This document shows positions 24,936 to 34,461 of a stretch of 64,000 bases of DNA, one piece after another (position 1 is the first letter of the stretch; every line of letters starts with the position of its first letter). The notes beneath the pieces are model-generated. The model searched no databases. It was not told the DNA's origin and was given only the letters and a program-made list of their open reading frames with translations. Source of the DNA: SSF26 sp037443945 (lineage in GTDB: Bacteria > Chloroflexota > Anaerolineae > J102). The position numbers and the translations under genes were made by a program. The DNA lies in contig JBBINH010000003.1 of the NCBI GenBank assembly GCA_037443945.1, positions 1-64,000 of the forward strand. The letters run 5' to 3'.

Positions 24936-25969
24936 TAATGGGTTCGCCCTAACAACTGCAAGGCCAGTGCCCGTAACAGCGAGCGACCTTCTTCGGCGAG
25001 AGGCGCTTCATCCAGTGCCTTTAGCGCCGCTTCGGCATGAGCCTGAGCAGCGGCTTCGGCATAGGCGCGCGCCTGGAGCCTCTCGAGCAGGGCCAGCATG
25101 GCCGGCAGATCGGCCGCAGTGAGCTCGCGACCGGGAGCATAATAGGCGGCCAGGCTCATGGCTGCCTCATCGGGTTGCTGCAGGGCATAGAGCACGGGCA
25201 AGGTCTTTTTGCGCGTCAACAGGTCGCTGCTGGTCGACTTGCCCGTCAGGGCCTCGTCTCCCCAGATGCCCAGGATATCGTCCTGAATCTGAAAACTCAG
25301 CCCCAATTCGTGACCGAACCGGTGACAGGCGGTCGTGATGGCCGTCTCGTCGGTGGCAACAAGGGCGCCCAGATGGGCCGAACCTGCCAGCAGGGCTGCT
25401 GTCTTGCCGGCGATCATGGTCATGTACTCTTCAACGGCGACTTGGGTGCGGCTCTCAAAGCTGATGTCCAGGTATTGGCCCTCGGTCAGATGGAGGCAGG
25501 TGTAATCGAAAAGGCGCAGGGCGGCGAACAGGCGGGAAGGGGGGATGGTCTCTTCGAGTTGGAGCAGAGCCAGGCGCGCCAGGGTAAAGAGGGCATCGCC
25601 GGCATTGATGGCCTGGGCCTGACCGGCCCAGGTCCACAGCGTAGGCCGATGACGGCGGGTGGGGCTTTCGTCTTCGATGTCATCGTGGATGAGGGAGAAG
25701 TTGTGCACCAATTCGACCGCTGCCGCTGCGGGCAGCGCCTGATGCGGGTCACCCCCGGCCGCCACACAGGCCATCAGGACCAGCAAAGGCCGCACCTGTT
25801 TGCCCTGGGGGGCCTGTTCGGGTTCGCCGGCCGGGTTCTCCCAGCCCATGTGATAGCGCAGCATCCGATACAGCCCGGTGACGACCGGGCTTTCGCCGGC
25901 CAGGAGCCCACGCAGGTGGGATTCGAGCTTCGGCAGCCATAGGCGGCTGAAAGCGGCGACAGGGTTCAT
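24935..25969 (-). CDS. Polyprenyl (farnesyl/geranylgeranyl-type) diphosphate synthase
   Basis: This 344-residue isoprenyl synthase condenses isopentenyl diphosphate with allylic diphosphates. Both Asp-rich motifs are present: the first as IHDDIEDESPTRRHRPTLW (about 95-115) and the second as FQIQDDILGIWGDE (about 225-238). The residue size before the first motif, which sets chain length, cannot be interpreted with confidence. I use ATG 25969, 7 nt after GGAG; a GTG lies immediately before. The IPP isomerase gene ends 22 bp upstream, so both probably share a transcript making isoprenoids for quinones, carotenoids or the undecaprenyl carrier. Confidence 0.92.
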   Translation of the reverse strand: MNPVAAFSRLWLPKLESHLRGLLAGESPVVTGLYRMLRYHMGWENPAGEPEQAPQGKQVRPLLVLMACVAAGGDPHQALPAAAAVELVHNFSLIHDDIEDESPTRRHRPTLWTWAGQAQAINAGDALFTLARLALLQLEETIPPSRLFAALRLFDYTCLHLTEGQYLDISFESRTQVAVEEYMTMIAGKTAALLAGSAHLGALVATDETAITTACHRFGHELGLSFQIQDDILGIWGDEALTGKSTSSDLLTRKKTLPVLYALQQPDEAAMSLAAYYAPGRELTAADLPAMLALLERLQARAYAEAAAQAHAEAALKALDEAPLAEEGRSLLRALALQLLGRTH

Positions 25970-25991
25970 CACGAGGCTCCTTTAGCTCCGC

Positions 25992-27020
25992 TCAGAGGGC
26001 CAGCAAGCGACCCGGTTCGGCCAGGGCCTTGACGTTGCCGGCGCCGGCCGCAAACATCGCCACCCGCAGCTCGGCCACGGTGGCCGCGATCTCCTCGGCG
26101 ACGGCTTCGACGCTATGGGCAGCCGCTTTGAGGAACGGTCCGGCCATGCCGCCGAGGGTGGCGCCCAGGGCCAGACACTTGGCAATATCAATGCCCCCGC
26201 GCAGACCGCCACTGGCAAAGAGCATCATATCCGGCAAGGTCTGACGCACGAGCTGGAGGGAGACGGCCGTTGGAAGGCCCCAATCGGCAAAGGCGCGGGC
26301 CAGACGGCGGAAGCGTTCGCTGTCGGCGCGATGGTACTCAACCTGGGTCCAGGAGGTCCCCCCGGCGCCGGCCACGTCGATGGCGGCCACGCCGGCATCG
26401 GCCAGCAGTCGCGCCGTCTGGGGAGAAATGCCCCAGCCCACCTCTTTGGCCACAACGGGAACGGGCAACTGTCGGCAGACAGCCTCGATTTTGGCAGCCA
26501 GCCCCGCCCAGTTCCAGTCCCCGTCGGCCTGGACGGCTTCTTGCAAGGGATTGAGATGGAGGATAAGGGCATCGGCCTCGACCATCTCCACGGCGCGACG
26601 GCAGTGGTCGATGGTATAGCCCTTGTTGAGCTGGACCGCACCCAGGTTGGCAAAGAGGAGAATGTGAGGGGCCACCTTGCGCACCCGAAACGTCGCCGCC
26701 CATTCGGGCTCTTCCAGTGCCGCCCGTTGCGAACCCAGTCCCATGGCAATGCCGGCGGCCTCGGCGGCTTCGGCCAGATGAAAGTTGATGCGCCCTGCCT
26801 CGGGCGTCCCGCCGGTCATGGAGGAAATGAGCAGAGGCGCCTTGAGGGTCTTGCCGAACACGGTAACGGTCGTGTCCACCGCGGCCAGGTCGAGTTCGGG
26901 CAAGGCCTGGTGGACGAACCGATAGCGTTCGAGGCCCGTCGTCAGGTTGGGAAAACGAACATCTTCTTCCAGATTGATACGGATATGATCGGCCTTGCGG
27001 TTGGTATGGCGTCCGGTCAT
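25992..27020 (-). CDS. fni: Type 2 isopentenyl-diphosphate delta-isomerase
   Basis: A flavin-dependent isomerase of IPP and DMAPP. The N-terminus TNRKADHIRINLEEDVRF is the family signature, followed by LLISSMTGGTPEAGRINFHL (FMN and substrate binding), GLGSQRAALEEP, HLNPLQEAVQADGDWNW, VAKEVGWGISPQTARLLADA and ASGGLRGGIDIAKCLALGA (phosphate-binding loops). At 342 residues it matches the FMN-dependent family length. Two adjacent ATGs (27023 and 27020) follow a GGGAG; I list the second. It is transcribed into the polyprenyl synthase gene and divergently from the acyl carrier protein gene. Confidence 0.95.
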   Translation of the reverse strand: MTGRHTNRKADHIRINLEEDVRFPNLTTGLERYRFVHQALPELDLAAVDTTVTVFGKTLKAPLLISSMTGGTPEAGRINFHLAEAAEAAGIAMGLGSQRAALEEPEWAATFRVRKVAPHILLFANLGAVQLNKGYTIDHCRRAVEMVEADALILHLNPLQEAVQADGDWNWAGLAAKIEAVCRQLPVPVVAKEVGWGISPQTARLLADAGVAAIDVAGAGGTSWTQVEYHRADSERFRRLARAFADWGLPTAVSLQLVRQTLPDMMLFASGGLRGGIDIAKCLALGATLGGMAGPFLKAAAHSVEAVAEEIAATVAELRVAMFAAGAGNVKALAEPGRLLAL

Positions 27021-27270
27021 CATCAAGTACTCCCAGGCCGAGTGTAGCGGCAGTTTGCAGGCCCTGTCAAGCCGGATTGCCCGCAACTTTCGCCCGCCTG
27101 CGGTGTTCCTCTACTGGAACCCTGCGGCAACAAGGGCCGTTTGGGCGTTCTGCCGGCTACACCACCATGGCCCCTCGCCGTAGCGGGTCTACCCGGCAAT
27201 CGCCAGGGCCGTTTCTTTTCTTGTCAGCCTATCCTTTATCCTAAAACCAAAGGGAGTTAGAAAACGACCT

Positions 27271-27504
27271 ATGGACATCGAATCCCGTGTTATCGACATC
27301 ATTGTCGACCAGCTCGGTGTAGAGCGCGAGAAGGTGACGCGTGACGCCCGCTTCCGCGAGGACTTGGAGGCCGATAGCCTTGACCTGGTCGAGCTGATGA
27401 TGGCCTTCGAGGAAGAGTTCGGTGGCACCATCGAGGACGAAGAAGCCCAGAAGATCAAAACCGTCGGTGAGGTGATCGACCTCCTGGAGCGAGCGGCGGC
27501 CTGA
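27271..27504 (+). CDS. acpP: Acyl carrier protein
   Basis: A 77-residue acidic carrier of growing acyl chains in fatty acid synthesis. The phosphopantetheine site is EADSLDLVELMMAFEEEFG, with Ser at about residue 41 in the DSL motif, and the preceding FREDLEADSLD is typical. The length and helix pattern match the type II family. The neighbours are not fatty acid synthesis genes; it stands alone, divergent from fni, with a GGGAG placed rather far (14 nt) from the ATG. A long stem-loop follows at 27566. Confidence 0.95.
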   Translation: MDIESRVIDIIVDQLGVEREKVTRDARFREDLEADSLDLVELMMAFEEEFGGTIEDEEAQKIKTVGEVIDLLERAAA

Positions 27505-27565
27505 GCCGGTGGCTCGACTGCGGATAGCTCCGGCAACGAAGCCGTCGGGCGCATCACCGCTCGCC

Positions 27566-27612
27566 ACAAGACACCGGGTGCGACGCCAGGAGCGCCGAAC
27601 CCGGTGTCTTGT
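27566..27612 (+). terminator. Long perfect stem-loop after acpP
   Basis: ACAAGACACCGGGT (27566-27579) pairs perfectly with ACCCGGTGTCTTGT (27599-27612) around a 19-base loop. It begins 61 bp after the acpP stop and ends 24 bp before mobA. It lacks a U tract, so it may be a terminator/attenuator or an RNA-stabilising element. Its core repeats the palindrome GACACCGGGTG...C found at 15398-15414. Confidence 0.55.
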
Positions 27613-27636
27613 TGGCAGCCCGACTCGGAGGCTGGG

Positions 27637-28287
27637 ATGGCGATGGAGGCCGATGACCGCTCTGCCGAACTGCAGTCGGTAAGCGGGCTGGTCCTGGTGG
27701 GGGGGAGCAGCAGTCGCATGGGGCGCAACAAGGCGCTGCTGCCTGTGGGTGGGGTGCCGTTGATCGAACGGGTTCTGGCGGCGCTACAGCCCCTGGCGAC
27801 CGAGATCCTGCTCATCACCAACGAGCCTGCACCCTATGCCCATCTGGGCCTGCCCTGTATTCCCGATGAGCGGCCCGGCTACGGCCCGCTGATGGGGTTG
27901 TATTCGGGCCTGAAGGCGGCCCGGCATGAGGCGGTGCTGTTGGTGGCCTGCGATATGCCCTTCCTCAACCCGGCGGTGCTGGCGCAGTTGGTCGAACTTT
28001 TACCGGGTTACGACCTGGTCATCCCCCGCACCGCAGAGGGATTGCATCCTCTCCACGCCTGTTATCGGCGCTCCACCTGTCTGCCGGCCGTAGGGGCGGC
28101 CATTGCTGCCGGGGAACGGCGGATGATCGCCTTTCATGACCGGGTCCGTGTGCGCGAAGTCGGGGAGGACGAGCTGGCCGCTTATGACCCGGCCGGGCTG
28201 ACCCTGCTCAACGTGAACACGCCTGCCGAGTTGGCGGCGGCCGAGCACATCTGGCGGCGGTGGTACTACCATGCCGAAGAAGATTGA
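27637..28287 (+). CDS. mobA: Molybdenum cofactor guanylyltransferase
   Basis: The 216-residue enzyme attaches GMP to molybdopterin. It has the family's nucleotide-binding start GLVLVGGSSSRMGRNKALLP (LxGGxSxRMGxxKA), VPLIERVLAAL, DERPGYGPLMGLYSGLK and the metal-binding ACDMPFLNP. I start it at ATG 27637 after CGGAGG. It overlaps the following alkyltransferase-like gene by 17 bp. The window has no other molybdopterin synthesis genes; the aldehyde:ferredoxin oxidoreductase uses a related pterin, though family members in archaea do not need the nucleotide form, so a direct link is not claimed. Confidence 0.92.
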   Translation: MAMEADDRSAELQSVSGLVLVGGSSSRMGRNKALLPVGGVPLIERVLAALQPLATEILLITNEPAPYAHLGLPCIPDERPGYGPLMGLYSGLKAARHEAVLLVACDMPFLNPAVLAQLVELLPGYDLVIPRTAEGLHPLHACYRRSTCLPAVGAAIAAGERRMIAFHDRVRVREVGEDELAAYDPAGLTLLNVNTPAELAAAEHIWRRWYYHAEED

Positions 28288-28732
28288 GGCTGCGACCGAG
28301 CTCTCCTTCTTTGAACGGGTCTATCTCCTTGTGGCGCGCATCCCGCCCGGCAAGGTGGCCTCCTATAGCCAGATCGCCGAGATGCTCGATGCGCCCGGGG
28401 CCGCCCGTACCGTCGGTTGGGCGCTGGCGGCGTTGTCGCCGGAACAGGCCCGGGTGATCCCCTGGCAACGGGTCATCAACAAAGCCGGTCGCTGTTCCAT
28501 CCGCCATCTGCACTACACGCCTGCCCATCAGCAGGCCCTGCTCGAGGCCGAAGGTGTCGAATTCGATGAACACGGCTATACCGATTGGCGACGTTTCGGC
28601 TGGGAGGGCCTCAATCCCGATGAAGTGCGGGCTTTGCTGGCTTCGGCACGGTCCGAGCGGCCACCGGCGACTGCTCCCTCGCCACCGCTGCCGAGACACC
28701 GATGGCCGCCGAAAAGACGGCGTCGGCCTTGA
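28271..28732 (+). CDS. Alkyltransferase-like (ATL) DNA-binding protein
   Basis: The 153-residue protein is homologous to the C-terminal domain of O6-alkylguanine-DNA alkyltransferase: FERVYLLVARIPPGKVASYSQIAEMLDAPGAARTVGWAL (shown by ends: FERVYLLV and RTVGWAL) and VIPWQRVINKAGR. The methyl-accepting Cys of the PCHRV motif is replaced by Trp (W65), the defining trait of ATL proteins, which bind alkylated guanine and flag it for nucleotide excision repair rather than repairing it. The last ~25 residues are a Pro/Arg-rich tail. It is translationally overlapped with mobA. Function as ATL is known for the family, not shown here. Confidence 0.88.
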   Translation: MPKKIEAATELSFFERVYLLVARIPPGKVASYSQIAEMLDAPGAARTVGWALAALSPEQARVIPWQRVINKAGRCSIRHLHYTPAHQQALLEAEGVEFDEHGYTDWRRFGWEGLNPDEVRALLASARSERPPATAPSPPLPRHRWPPKRRRRP

Positions 28733-28876
28733 GGCCTCGGTTCTCCGGCCGGAGCGCCGTGGAGGCGTTTTGATGGAATGGAATCGATTTGCTTCGGGGA
28801 TGAGAATGGTGTTGAATAGGGCCTGTTGTATCGCTTTTCGTAAACGACTGCTCTTTCTGAAGCTTTGGGAGCCAAC

Positions 28877-31339
28877 ATGACCGCTTCGGTATCATCCCCT
28901 ACCGCCCACCGTTCGGGGCGGCGTCGCTTCGTCCTCGCTCTGATTGTGGTCTTGTTTGTCCTCGTCCTTGTTGTGGCGATTACCCTGTGGCTTCAGGTGC
29001 GTCTGGCCTGGCCCCAAACACGCGGGGAGCTGCGTCTGCCGGGTTTGCGGGACACCGTCACCGTGGTTCGCGATGCGCGCGGGGTACCCCACATCTACGC
29101 CACCAATGTGCATGACCTGTTTATGGCCCAGGGCTTTGTCCATGCCCAGGATCGTTTCTGGCAGATGGAGTTCTGGCGCCGGATCGGCAGCGGTCGCCTC
29201 TCGGAGTTATTCGGCGAAGCCACCCTGCCTCAGGATCGGTTTCTGCGCACGATGGGTGTGCGCCGGAGCGCCGAACGGAGTTGGGAGCTGCTCGATGAAG
29301 CCGATCGGGAGGTCCTCCTGGCCTATGCCGAGGGTGTCAATGTCTACATGGCGCAGCATCGCCAAAAACTGCCGCTGGAATTTCGCATCCTGGCGCTGAC
29401 CGGGGTGGAGTTTACGCCCGAACCCTGGACCCCCGTTCACACCCTCACCTGGGCGACAATGATGGCCTACAACCTGGGCGGTAACTACGAGAGCGAGCTG
29501 GAACGCGCCCAATTGCTGGCCCGCTATGGCGAGGCGTGGATGCGCGAGCTGACCCTGTATCCCTATGCCGCCGATCATCCCGTCATCCTGCCCGCCGGCG
29601 TGACCTGGGAGAAGGTGGATACCGAGGTCATGGCCGGCCTGCCCGAGCATTGGCTGTTCGGCCGCGGGCAGGGCATCGGCAGCAACAATTGGGTCATCGC
29701 CGGGACCCGCACCGAGACGGGGAAACCGCTCCTGGCCAACGACCCCCATCTGGGCATTCAGATGCCCTCCATCTGGTACGAAAACGGCCTCCATTGTCGA
29801 CCCCGGACGACGGAGTGTCCGTATCATGTCGTCGGTTTCTCGTTTGCCTCGGCGCCGGGGGTGATCATCGGCCATAACGATCGCATTGCCTGGGGCGTGA
29901 CGAATGCCTATCCCGATGTGCAGGACCTCTACATCGAGAAGATCAACCCGGCCAATCCCAATCAATACGAGGTCAACGGTCGCTGGGTGGATATGGAGAT
30001 CGTCCAGGAGGAAATCCGGGTCGCCGGCCGCCATGAGCCGGTGTATCTGACCGTGCGCCGTACCCGCCACGGCCCCATTCTCAACGACGTGGCCTACGGC
30101 ACTCAGGCGGATTGGGCCTATGGTTGGCAACCGCTGGCTTTGCGCTGGACGGCGCTGGAGGGGAATCGGGTCATGGCCGCCGTGCGGGCCCTCAATCTGG
30201 CCCAAAACTGGGATGAATTCCGCAATGCCCTGACGAAGTGGGATGCGCCTGCGCAGAATTTTGTCTATGCCGATGTGGACGGCAACATCGGCTATCAGAT
30301 GCCCGGTCGTATTCCCATACGCCGCCCTGGCCACGACGGTCTGGTGCCCGTTCCCGGTCATACCGACGCGTATGAATGGCAGGGCTTTGTGCCTTTTGCC
30401 GAATTGCCGGTCTCTTTCAATCCGGGCCAGGGTTATATCGTCACGGCCAACAATCTGGTGGCCGACTACAGCCGCTACCCCTGGTTGACGCGACACGAAG
30501 GCTCACCCGGCTTTCGCGCCCGGCGCATCGTGGAGCGGATCGAGGCCAAGGATAAACTGAGCCTGGAGGACATGAAGGCCATCCACGGCGATAATGCCAA
30601 TCTGTTTGCCCGCGATGTGATCCCGTATCTGGCCACCGTGCCGCTGGCGCGCGCCGAGGTGGCAGCCATGCGCGACCGGCTCCTGCGTTGGGATGGGCAA
30701 CAAAGCATGGACAGCGCCGAGGCGGCCTTCTTTGAGGCGTTTTGGTACATGTTGCCCAACCACCTCTTCGGCGACGAACTGAGGGATATGGCCCCTCGCG
30801 ACCGCGAGCTGGTGCGCCGGCTGGTGGCCGACCCGACCGCCCACTGGTGGGATAACGTCCACACCTCGACCCGGGAGAGGCGCGAGGAGGTGCTGGCGCA
30901 GGCGCTGAACGACGCCTATGACCTGCTGGTCGAACGGCTAGGCGAGGACGCCAACCGTTGGCGTTGGGGCGCGCTGCATACGGCCACCTTCCGCAATCAG
31001 ACCCTGGGCGAATCGGGCGTTGCCCTCATCGAGCGCATCTTCAACCGCGGACCGGTCGAGACGGCCGGCGGCGGCGAGATCGTCAACGCCACCGCCTGGT
31101 CCACGGCCGAGGATCGTCTGTTCGAGGTTGTTTCGTTGCCTTCGTTGCGGATCATCGTCGATCTGGCCGATTTCAACCGTTCATTGGCCACGAATACCAC
31201 CGGGCAATCGGGCCATCCTTTCCACAAACACTACGATGACCAGATCGAACCATGGCGGATGATCCGCTATGCACCGCTGTTATGGGACGACGATGCGGTC
31301 GAGGCTGCCGCCGAGGCCACCTTGATCTTACGACCATAA
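28877..31339 (+). CDS. Membrane-anchored penicillin acylase-family amidase
   Basis: The 820-residue N-terminal nucleophile hydrolase starts at ATG 28877 (GGGAG upstream). Residues 18-43 form one transmembrane helix or uncleaved signal (FVLALIVVLFVLVLVVAITL). The alpha-chain region follows (VTVVRDARGVPHIYATNVHD, FMAQGFVHAQDRFWQMEF). The maturation site GRGQGIGSNNWVIAGTRTET places the N-terminal Ser of the beta chain near S269, with LLANDPHLGIQMPS after it. The family hydrolyses amide bonds of beta-lactams or of acyl-homoserine lactones; which one applies here cannot be told from sequence. The macro-domain gene follows 15 bp downstream. Confidence 0.92.
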   Translation: MTASVSSPTAHRSGRRRFVLALIVVLFVLVLVVAITLWLQVRLAWPQTRGELRLPGLRDTVTVVRDARGVPHIYATNVHDLFMAQGFVHAQDRFWQMEFWRRIGSGRLSELFGEATLPQDRFLRTMGVRRSAERSWELLDEADREVLLAYAEGVNVYMAQHRQKLPLEFRILALTGVEFTPEPWTPVHTLTWATMMAYNLGGNYESELERAQLLARYGEAWMRELTLYPYAADHPVILPAGVTWEKVDTEVMAGLPEHWLFGRGQGIGSNNWVIAGTRTETGKPLLANDPHLGIQMPSIWYENGLHCRPRTTECPYHVVGFSFASAPGVIIGHNDRIAWGVTNAYPDVQDLYIEKINPANPNQYEVNGRWVDMEIVQEEIRVAGRHEPVYLTVRRTRHGPILNDVAYGTQADWAYGWQPLALRWTALEGNRVMAAVRALNLAQNWDEFRNALTKWDAPAQNFVYADVDGNIGYQMPGRIPIRRPGHDGLVPVPGHTDAYEWQGFVPFAELPVSFNPGQGYIVTANNLVADYSRYPWLTRHEGSPGFRARRIVERIEAKDKLSLEDMKAIHGDNANLFARDVIPYLATVPLARAEVAAMRDRLLRWDGQQSMDSAEAAFFEAFWYMLPNHLFGDELRDMAPRDRELVRRLVADPTAHWWDNVHTSTRERREEVLAQALNDAYDLLVERLGEDANRWRWGALHTATFRNQTLGESGVALIERIFNRGPVETAGGGEIVNATAWSTAEDRLFEVVSLPSLRIIVDLADFNRSLATNTTGQSGHPFHKHYDDQIEPWRMIRYAPLLWDDDAVEAAAEATLILRP

Positions 31340-31354
31340 CATCGTTTGGGTCCT

Positions 31355-31897
31355 ATGGAAACGGTCTATCCTGCCCATCACATCGTCATTCGCGAAGGCG
31401 ATATCACCCGCCAACAAGTCGATGCCATCGTCAATGCCGCCAATAGCCGTCTTTTAGGCGGCGGGGGTGTGGATGGCGCCATCCATCGGGCAGCCGGGCC
31501 GGGATTGCTGGCCGAATGCCGTACTCTGGGCGGCTGCCCCACAGGCGAGGCCCGCATAACTGGGGGCTACAACCTGCCTGCGCGCTATGTGATCCACGCC
31601 GTGGGGCCTGTCTGGCGAGGAGGCCAATACGGCGAGGATGCGTTGCTGGCGAGCTGTTATCGCCATGCGCTGCGTCTGGCCGTAGCCCACGGTGTGCGCA
31701 CCATCGCTTTTCCTGCCATCAGCACGGGTGCCTACGGTTTCCCTTTGCCGCACGCCACCCGCATTGCCCTGACCACCGTGCGGGATATCCTGGCCGTGGA
31801 ACCGGGCATCGAGCAGGTGATTTTCGTCTGCTTTGGCGAGCAAGCCTATCGGGTGTATTGCGACATCGCCGCCGAGGTGTTGGCGGCGCCGGCATAA
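31355..31897 (+). CDS. Macro domain (ADP-ribose-binding) protein
   Basis: A 180-residue single macro domain. IREGDITRQQVDAIVNAANSRLLGGGGVDGAIHRAAG (ends shown: GDITRQQVDAIVNAAN and GGGGVDGAIHRAAG) forms the ADP-ribose pocket and FPAISTGAYGFPL the distal phosphate loop, as in the MacroD/YmdB group that removes ADP-ribose from proteins or O-acetyl-ADP-ribose. The conserved Asn and GGGVDGAI are intact, so hydrolase activity is likely. It begins 15 bp after the penicillin acylase gene and converges with nrdJ. Confidence 0.92.
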   Translation: METVYPAHHIVIREGDITRQQVDAIVNAANSRLLGGGGVDGAIHRAAGPGLLAECRTLGGCPTGEARITGGYNLPARYVIHAVGPVWRGGQYGEDALLASCYRHALRLAVAHGVRTIAFPAISTGAYGFPLPHATRIALTTVRDILAVEPGIEQVIFVCFGEQAYRVYCDIAAEVLAAPA

Positions 31898-31936
31898 GCG
31901 GGGTGGCCACGCCGGCGCTCGGTGTGACCACCCCGC
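31898..31936. terminator. Stem-loop between macro-domain gene and nrdJ
   Basis: GCGGGGTGG (31898-31906) pairs with CCACCCCGC (31928-31936) in the 48-bp gap between two convergent stops. A 9-bp GC stem here fits a shared bidirectional terminator; no U tract. Confidence 0.55.
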
Positions 31937-31945
31937 CGGGCCCTC

Positions 31946-34426
31946 TCAGCATTCGCTATAGCCGCAGTTCTGGCACTTCTTGCAGCCCTCGATGAAAAGC
32001 ATGGTCGCCTGACCGCAGTCGGGGCACAGGTCACCGATAGAAAGCGGCAGGGCCATCTGCTCCGCCGGGGGAGCGGGTGTCTTCACCAGGGTTTCGGCCT
32101 CGCTTTCGCTGAGATACTGGCTCAGGACCTGGGCCACGGCATCGGGTAGGGAGCGCACCCGCTGGGGGCCGAGACCCAACGGACGGCCGCCGCCGATGCC
32201 GCCGAGCTGGTAGACGATCTGCTGCAGCCGCTCACGCGGGGGTAGTGGGCTGGGCATGCGCAGGATGTAGCTCATCAGGCGTCCCAGAGCCTCGGCGACG
32301 GCGGCCACATCGGAGCCGGCTTTGCCCACGTTGAGGAAGACCTCGAAGGGTTCGCCGGCGTCGTCGCTGTTGACGGTGATGTAGGCCGTGCCCAACGGCG
32401 TGGGCTGGCGATAGGTGAAACCCTGGAGCCGGGTCGGACGGCGCTTGCGCGGGGGCACCAGGGGCGCCTGGGGCTCGGTCGTCGCCGTCGGTGTCGGCGG
32501 CGTTGGCGCCGAGGTCGTCTTGCCTTTGGCCATGGCCGTGGCCTTCGTCTCGAGGACCACTTCTTCGCGGCTACCGGTCACATAGACGGTGATCCCTTTG
32601 CAACCGAGTTCCCAGGCCAGGCGATAGGCCATCTTGACATCCTCGACCGTGGCCGTGGGCGGGAAATTGATGGTTTTGCTGATGCTGTTATCGACAAAGC
32701 GTTGCAACGCCGCCTGGATGCGCACATGTTCGGTAGGGGTGATATCCTGGCTGACGACGAAGGTGTGCAGGATATGGTCAGGTAATTCGCCGATATGCTG
32801 GCAGGTGCCGGTATGGAGGATTTCATCGATGATGCGTTGCCGGGTTTCGCCGACGATGCCGGCCTCGTCCAGGGCTCGCAGGAAGAGGGGGCTGAGATAG
32901 GTCAGCGGCACCTCACCGTCGCTCTCTTTGACATAACGAGTATAGGCCAGGGCGAAGACCGGTTCGCAGCCGTAGCCCTCGCAACCGGTGACGGTGCCGA
33001 TGGTTCCCGTGGGTGCGATGGTGGTCTGGGCGGCATTGCGGATGCCATGGGCCTTGATTCCGGCAACGATGGCGTCCCAATTCAGGGGTGGGCGGCCGAA
33101 GTCCCGCTTGTAGGGCGTCAGAGGGGTCGGCGGGGTCCATTTGAGGTTGGTGGGATCGTAGATGGAGCCGCGGATGGCCGGGAAAGGCCCGCGCTCACGG
33201 GCCAGTTCGATGGAGGTCCGCATGGCGTGATAGCGCACGAATTCCATGATCTGCGAGGCCAGTTCCTCGCCCTCCTCCGAACCATAGCGCACCCCCAGCA
33301 TGTACATGACATCGGCCAGCCCCATAATGCCCAGGCCGATGCGCCGTACCAGATGGGCGGCCTCTTTCAGTTGAGGTACGGCCGGGACATAGGCGTTCAT
33401 CTCCACCACGTTGTCGAGGAAGCGGGTCGATGCCGCTACCGTTTCGGCGAGCAAGTCCCAGTCGATGGCATTCGTTTCGGTTACATGCCGGGCCAGATTG
33501 ACCGAACCCAGGCAGCAGTTTTCGTAAGGTCCCAGCCATTGTTCGCCACATGGATTGGTGGCCTCGAGCTGGTACAGATGCGGGAGCGGGTTGCTGCGGT
33601 TGGCGGTGTCGATGAAGAGGGCACCCGGCTCGCCGTTGTGATGGGCGTGTTTGACGATCTTGTCAAACAGATCGCGTGCCCGCACGGTTCGCCACACTTT
33701 GCCGTTGCGGGGATTGATCAGGTCAAAAGGCTCGTCGTTGTCCACCGCCCGCATGAAGGCATCGGTAATGGCGACCGAGATATTGAAATTGGCGATCTGA
33801 CCCTCTTCGGCCTTGCAGCTGATGAACTCCTCGATATCGGGATGATGCACCGGCAACACGGCCATGTTGGCCCCGCGCCGCGTGCCGCCCTGGGCAATGA
33901 CGCCGAAGGCCTTGTCGAAGGCCTCCAAAAAGCCCACCGGGCCGGTTGCCACGCCTGCCGAAGTCAGTACCTTGTCCCCGCGGGGACGGAGACGGCCGAA
34001 GCTGAAGCCGTTGCCACCGCCTGTTTGCTGGATAAGGGCGGCATTGCGCAGGGTTTGGAAGATGCCATCGGGGTGCTTGCCCATGTCGTCCTCGATGGGA
34101 AGGACGAAGCAGGCGGCGAGCTGGCCCAGTGGCGTGCCGGCCCCGGTGAAGGTGGGCGAATTGGGGAAGAAACGCAGGCTGGTCAGCAGGTCATAGAACA
34201 AACGCGTGGTGCCCTCGGCATCGCCGCCGAACCGGGCTTCGGCGGCGGCGATATGGCGTGCCACCCGATAGAACATCTGGGCCGGTGTCTCGATCGGCTT
34301 ACCATCCAGGCCTTTGCGCAGATAACGTCGCCGTAGGACCTCGCGGCTATTCTCCGAAAGGGCGATCCGATCATCGCGCACATAGTCGGGATAGCTGGCT
34401 ACGGCAGTCAGAGGAGAGGCGATCAT
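31946..34426 (-). CDS. nrdJ: Adenosylcobalamin-dependent (class II) ribonucleotide reductase
   Basis: The 826-residue enzyme makes deoxyribonucleotides using B12 and needs no oxygen. Family marks are LRFFPNSPTFTGAGTPLGQL with the redox Cys at about 106 (LAACFVLP), GGTRRGANMAVL, the radical site NPCGEQ (N291, C293, E295) and VTGCEGYGCEPVFALAYTRY. There is no N-terminal ATP-cone. The C-terminal ~100 residues contain a linker and a zinc-ribbon-like Cys cluster (CPDCGQ, CKKCQNCGYSEC) that probably also carries the redox-shuttle Cys. The gene lies 35 bp after nrdR and should share its promoter. The lack of a class I or III enzyme in the window says nothing about the rest of the genome. Confidence 0.96.
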   Translation of the reverse strand: MIASPLTAVASYPDYVRDDRIALSENSREVLRRRYLRKGLDGKPIETPAQMFYRVARHIAAAEARFGGDAEGTTRLFYDLLTSLRFFPNSPTFTGAGTPLGQLAACFVLPIEDDMGKHPDGIFQTLRNAALIQQTGGGNGFSFGRLRPRGDKVLTSAGVATGPVGFLEAFDKAFGVIAQGGTRRGANMAVLPVHHPDIEEFISCKAEEGQIANFNISVAITDAFMRAVDNDEPFDLINPRNGKVWRTVRARDLFDKIVKHAHHNGEPGALFIDTANRSNPLPHLYQLEATNPCGEQWLGPYENCCLGSVNLARHVTETNAIDWDLLAETVAASTRFLDNVVEMNAYVPAVPQLKEAAHLVRRIGLGIMGLADVMYMLGVRYGSEEGEELASQIMEFVRYHAMRTSIELARERGPFPAIRGSIYDPTNLKWTPPTPLTPYKRDFGRPPLNWDAIVAGIKAHGIRNAAQTTIAPTGTIGTVTGCEGYGCEPVFALAYTRYVKESDGEVPLTYLSPLFLRALDEAGIVGETRQRIIDEILHTGTCQHIGELPDHILHTFVVSQDITPTEHVRIQAALQRFVDNSISKTINFPPTATVEDVKMAYRLAWELGCKGITVYVTGSREEVVLETKATAMAKGKTTSAPTPPTPTATTEPQAPLVPPRKRRPTRLQGFTYRQPTPLGTAYITVNSDDAGEPFEVFLNVGKAGSDVAAVAEALGRLMSYILRMPSPLPPRERLQQIVYQLGGIGGGRPLGLGPQRVRSLPDAVAQVLSQYLSESEAETLVKTPAPPAEQMALPLSIGDLCPDCGQATMLFIEGCKKCQNCGYSEC

Positions 34427-34461
34427 AGCGTGGTGCTCCTTCAGAAAGTGTGGCTAAAGGC

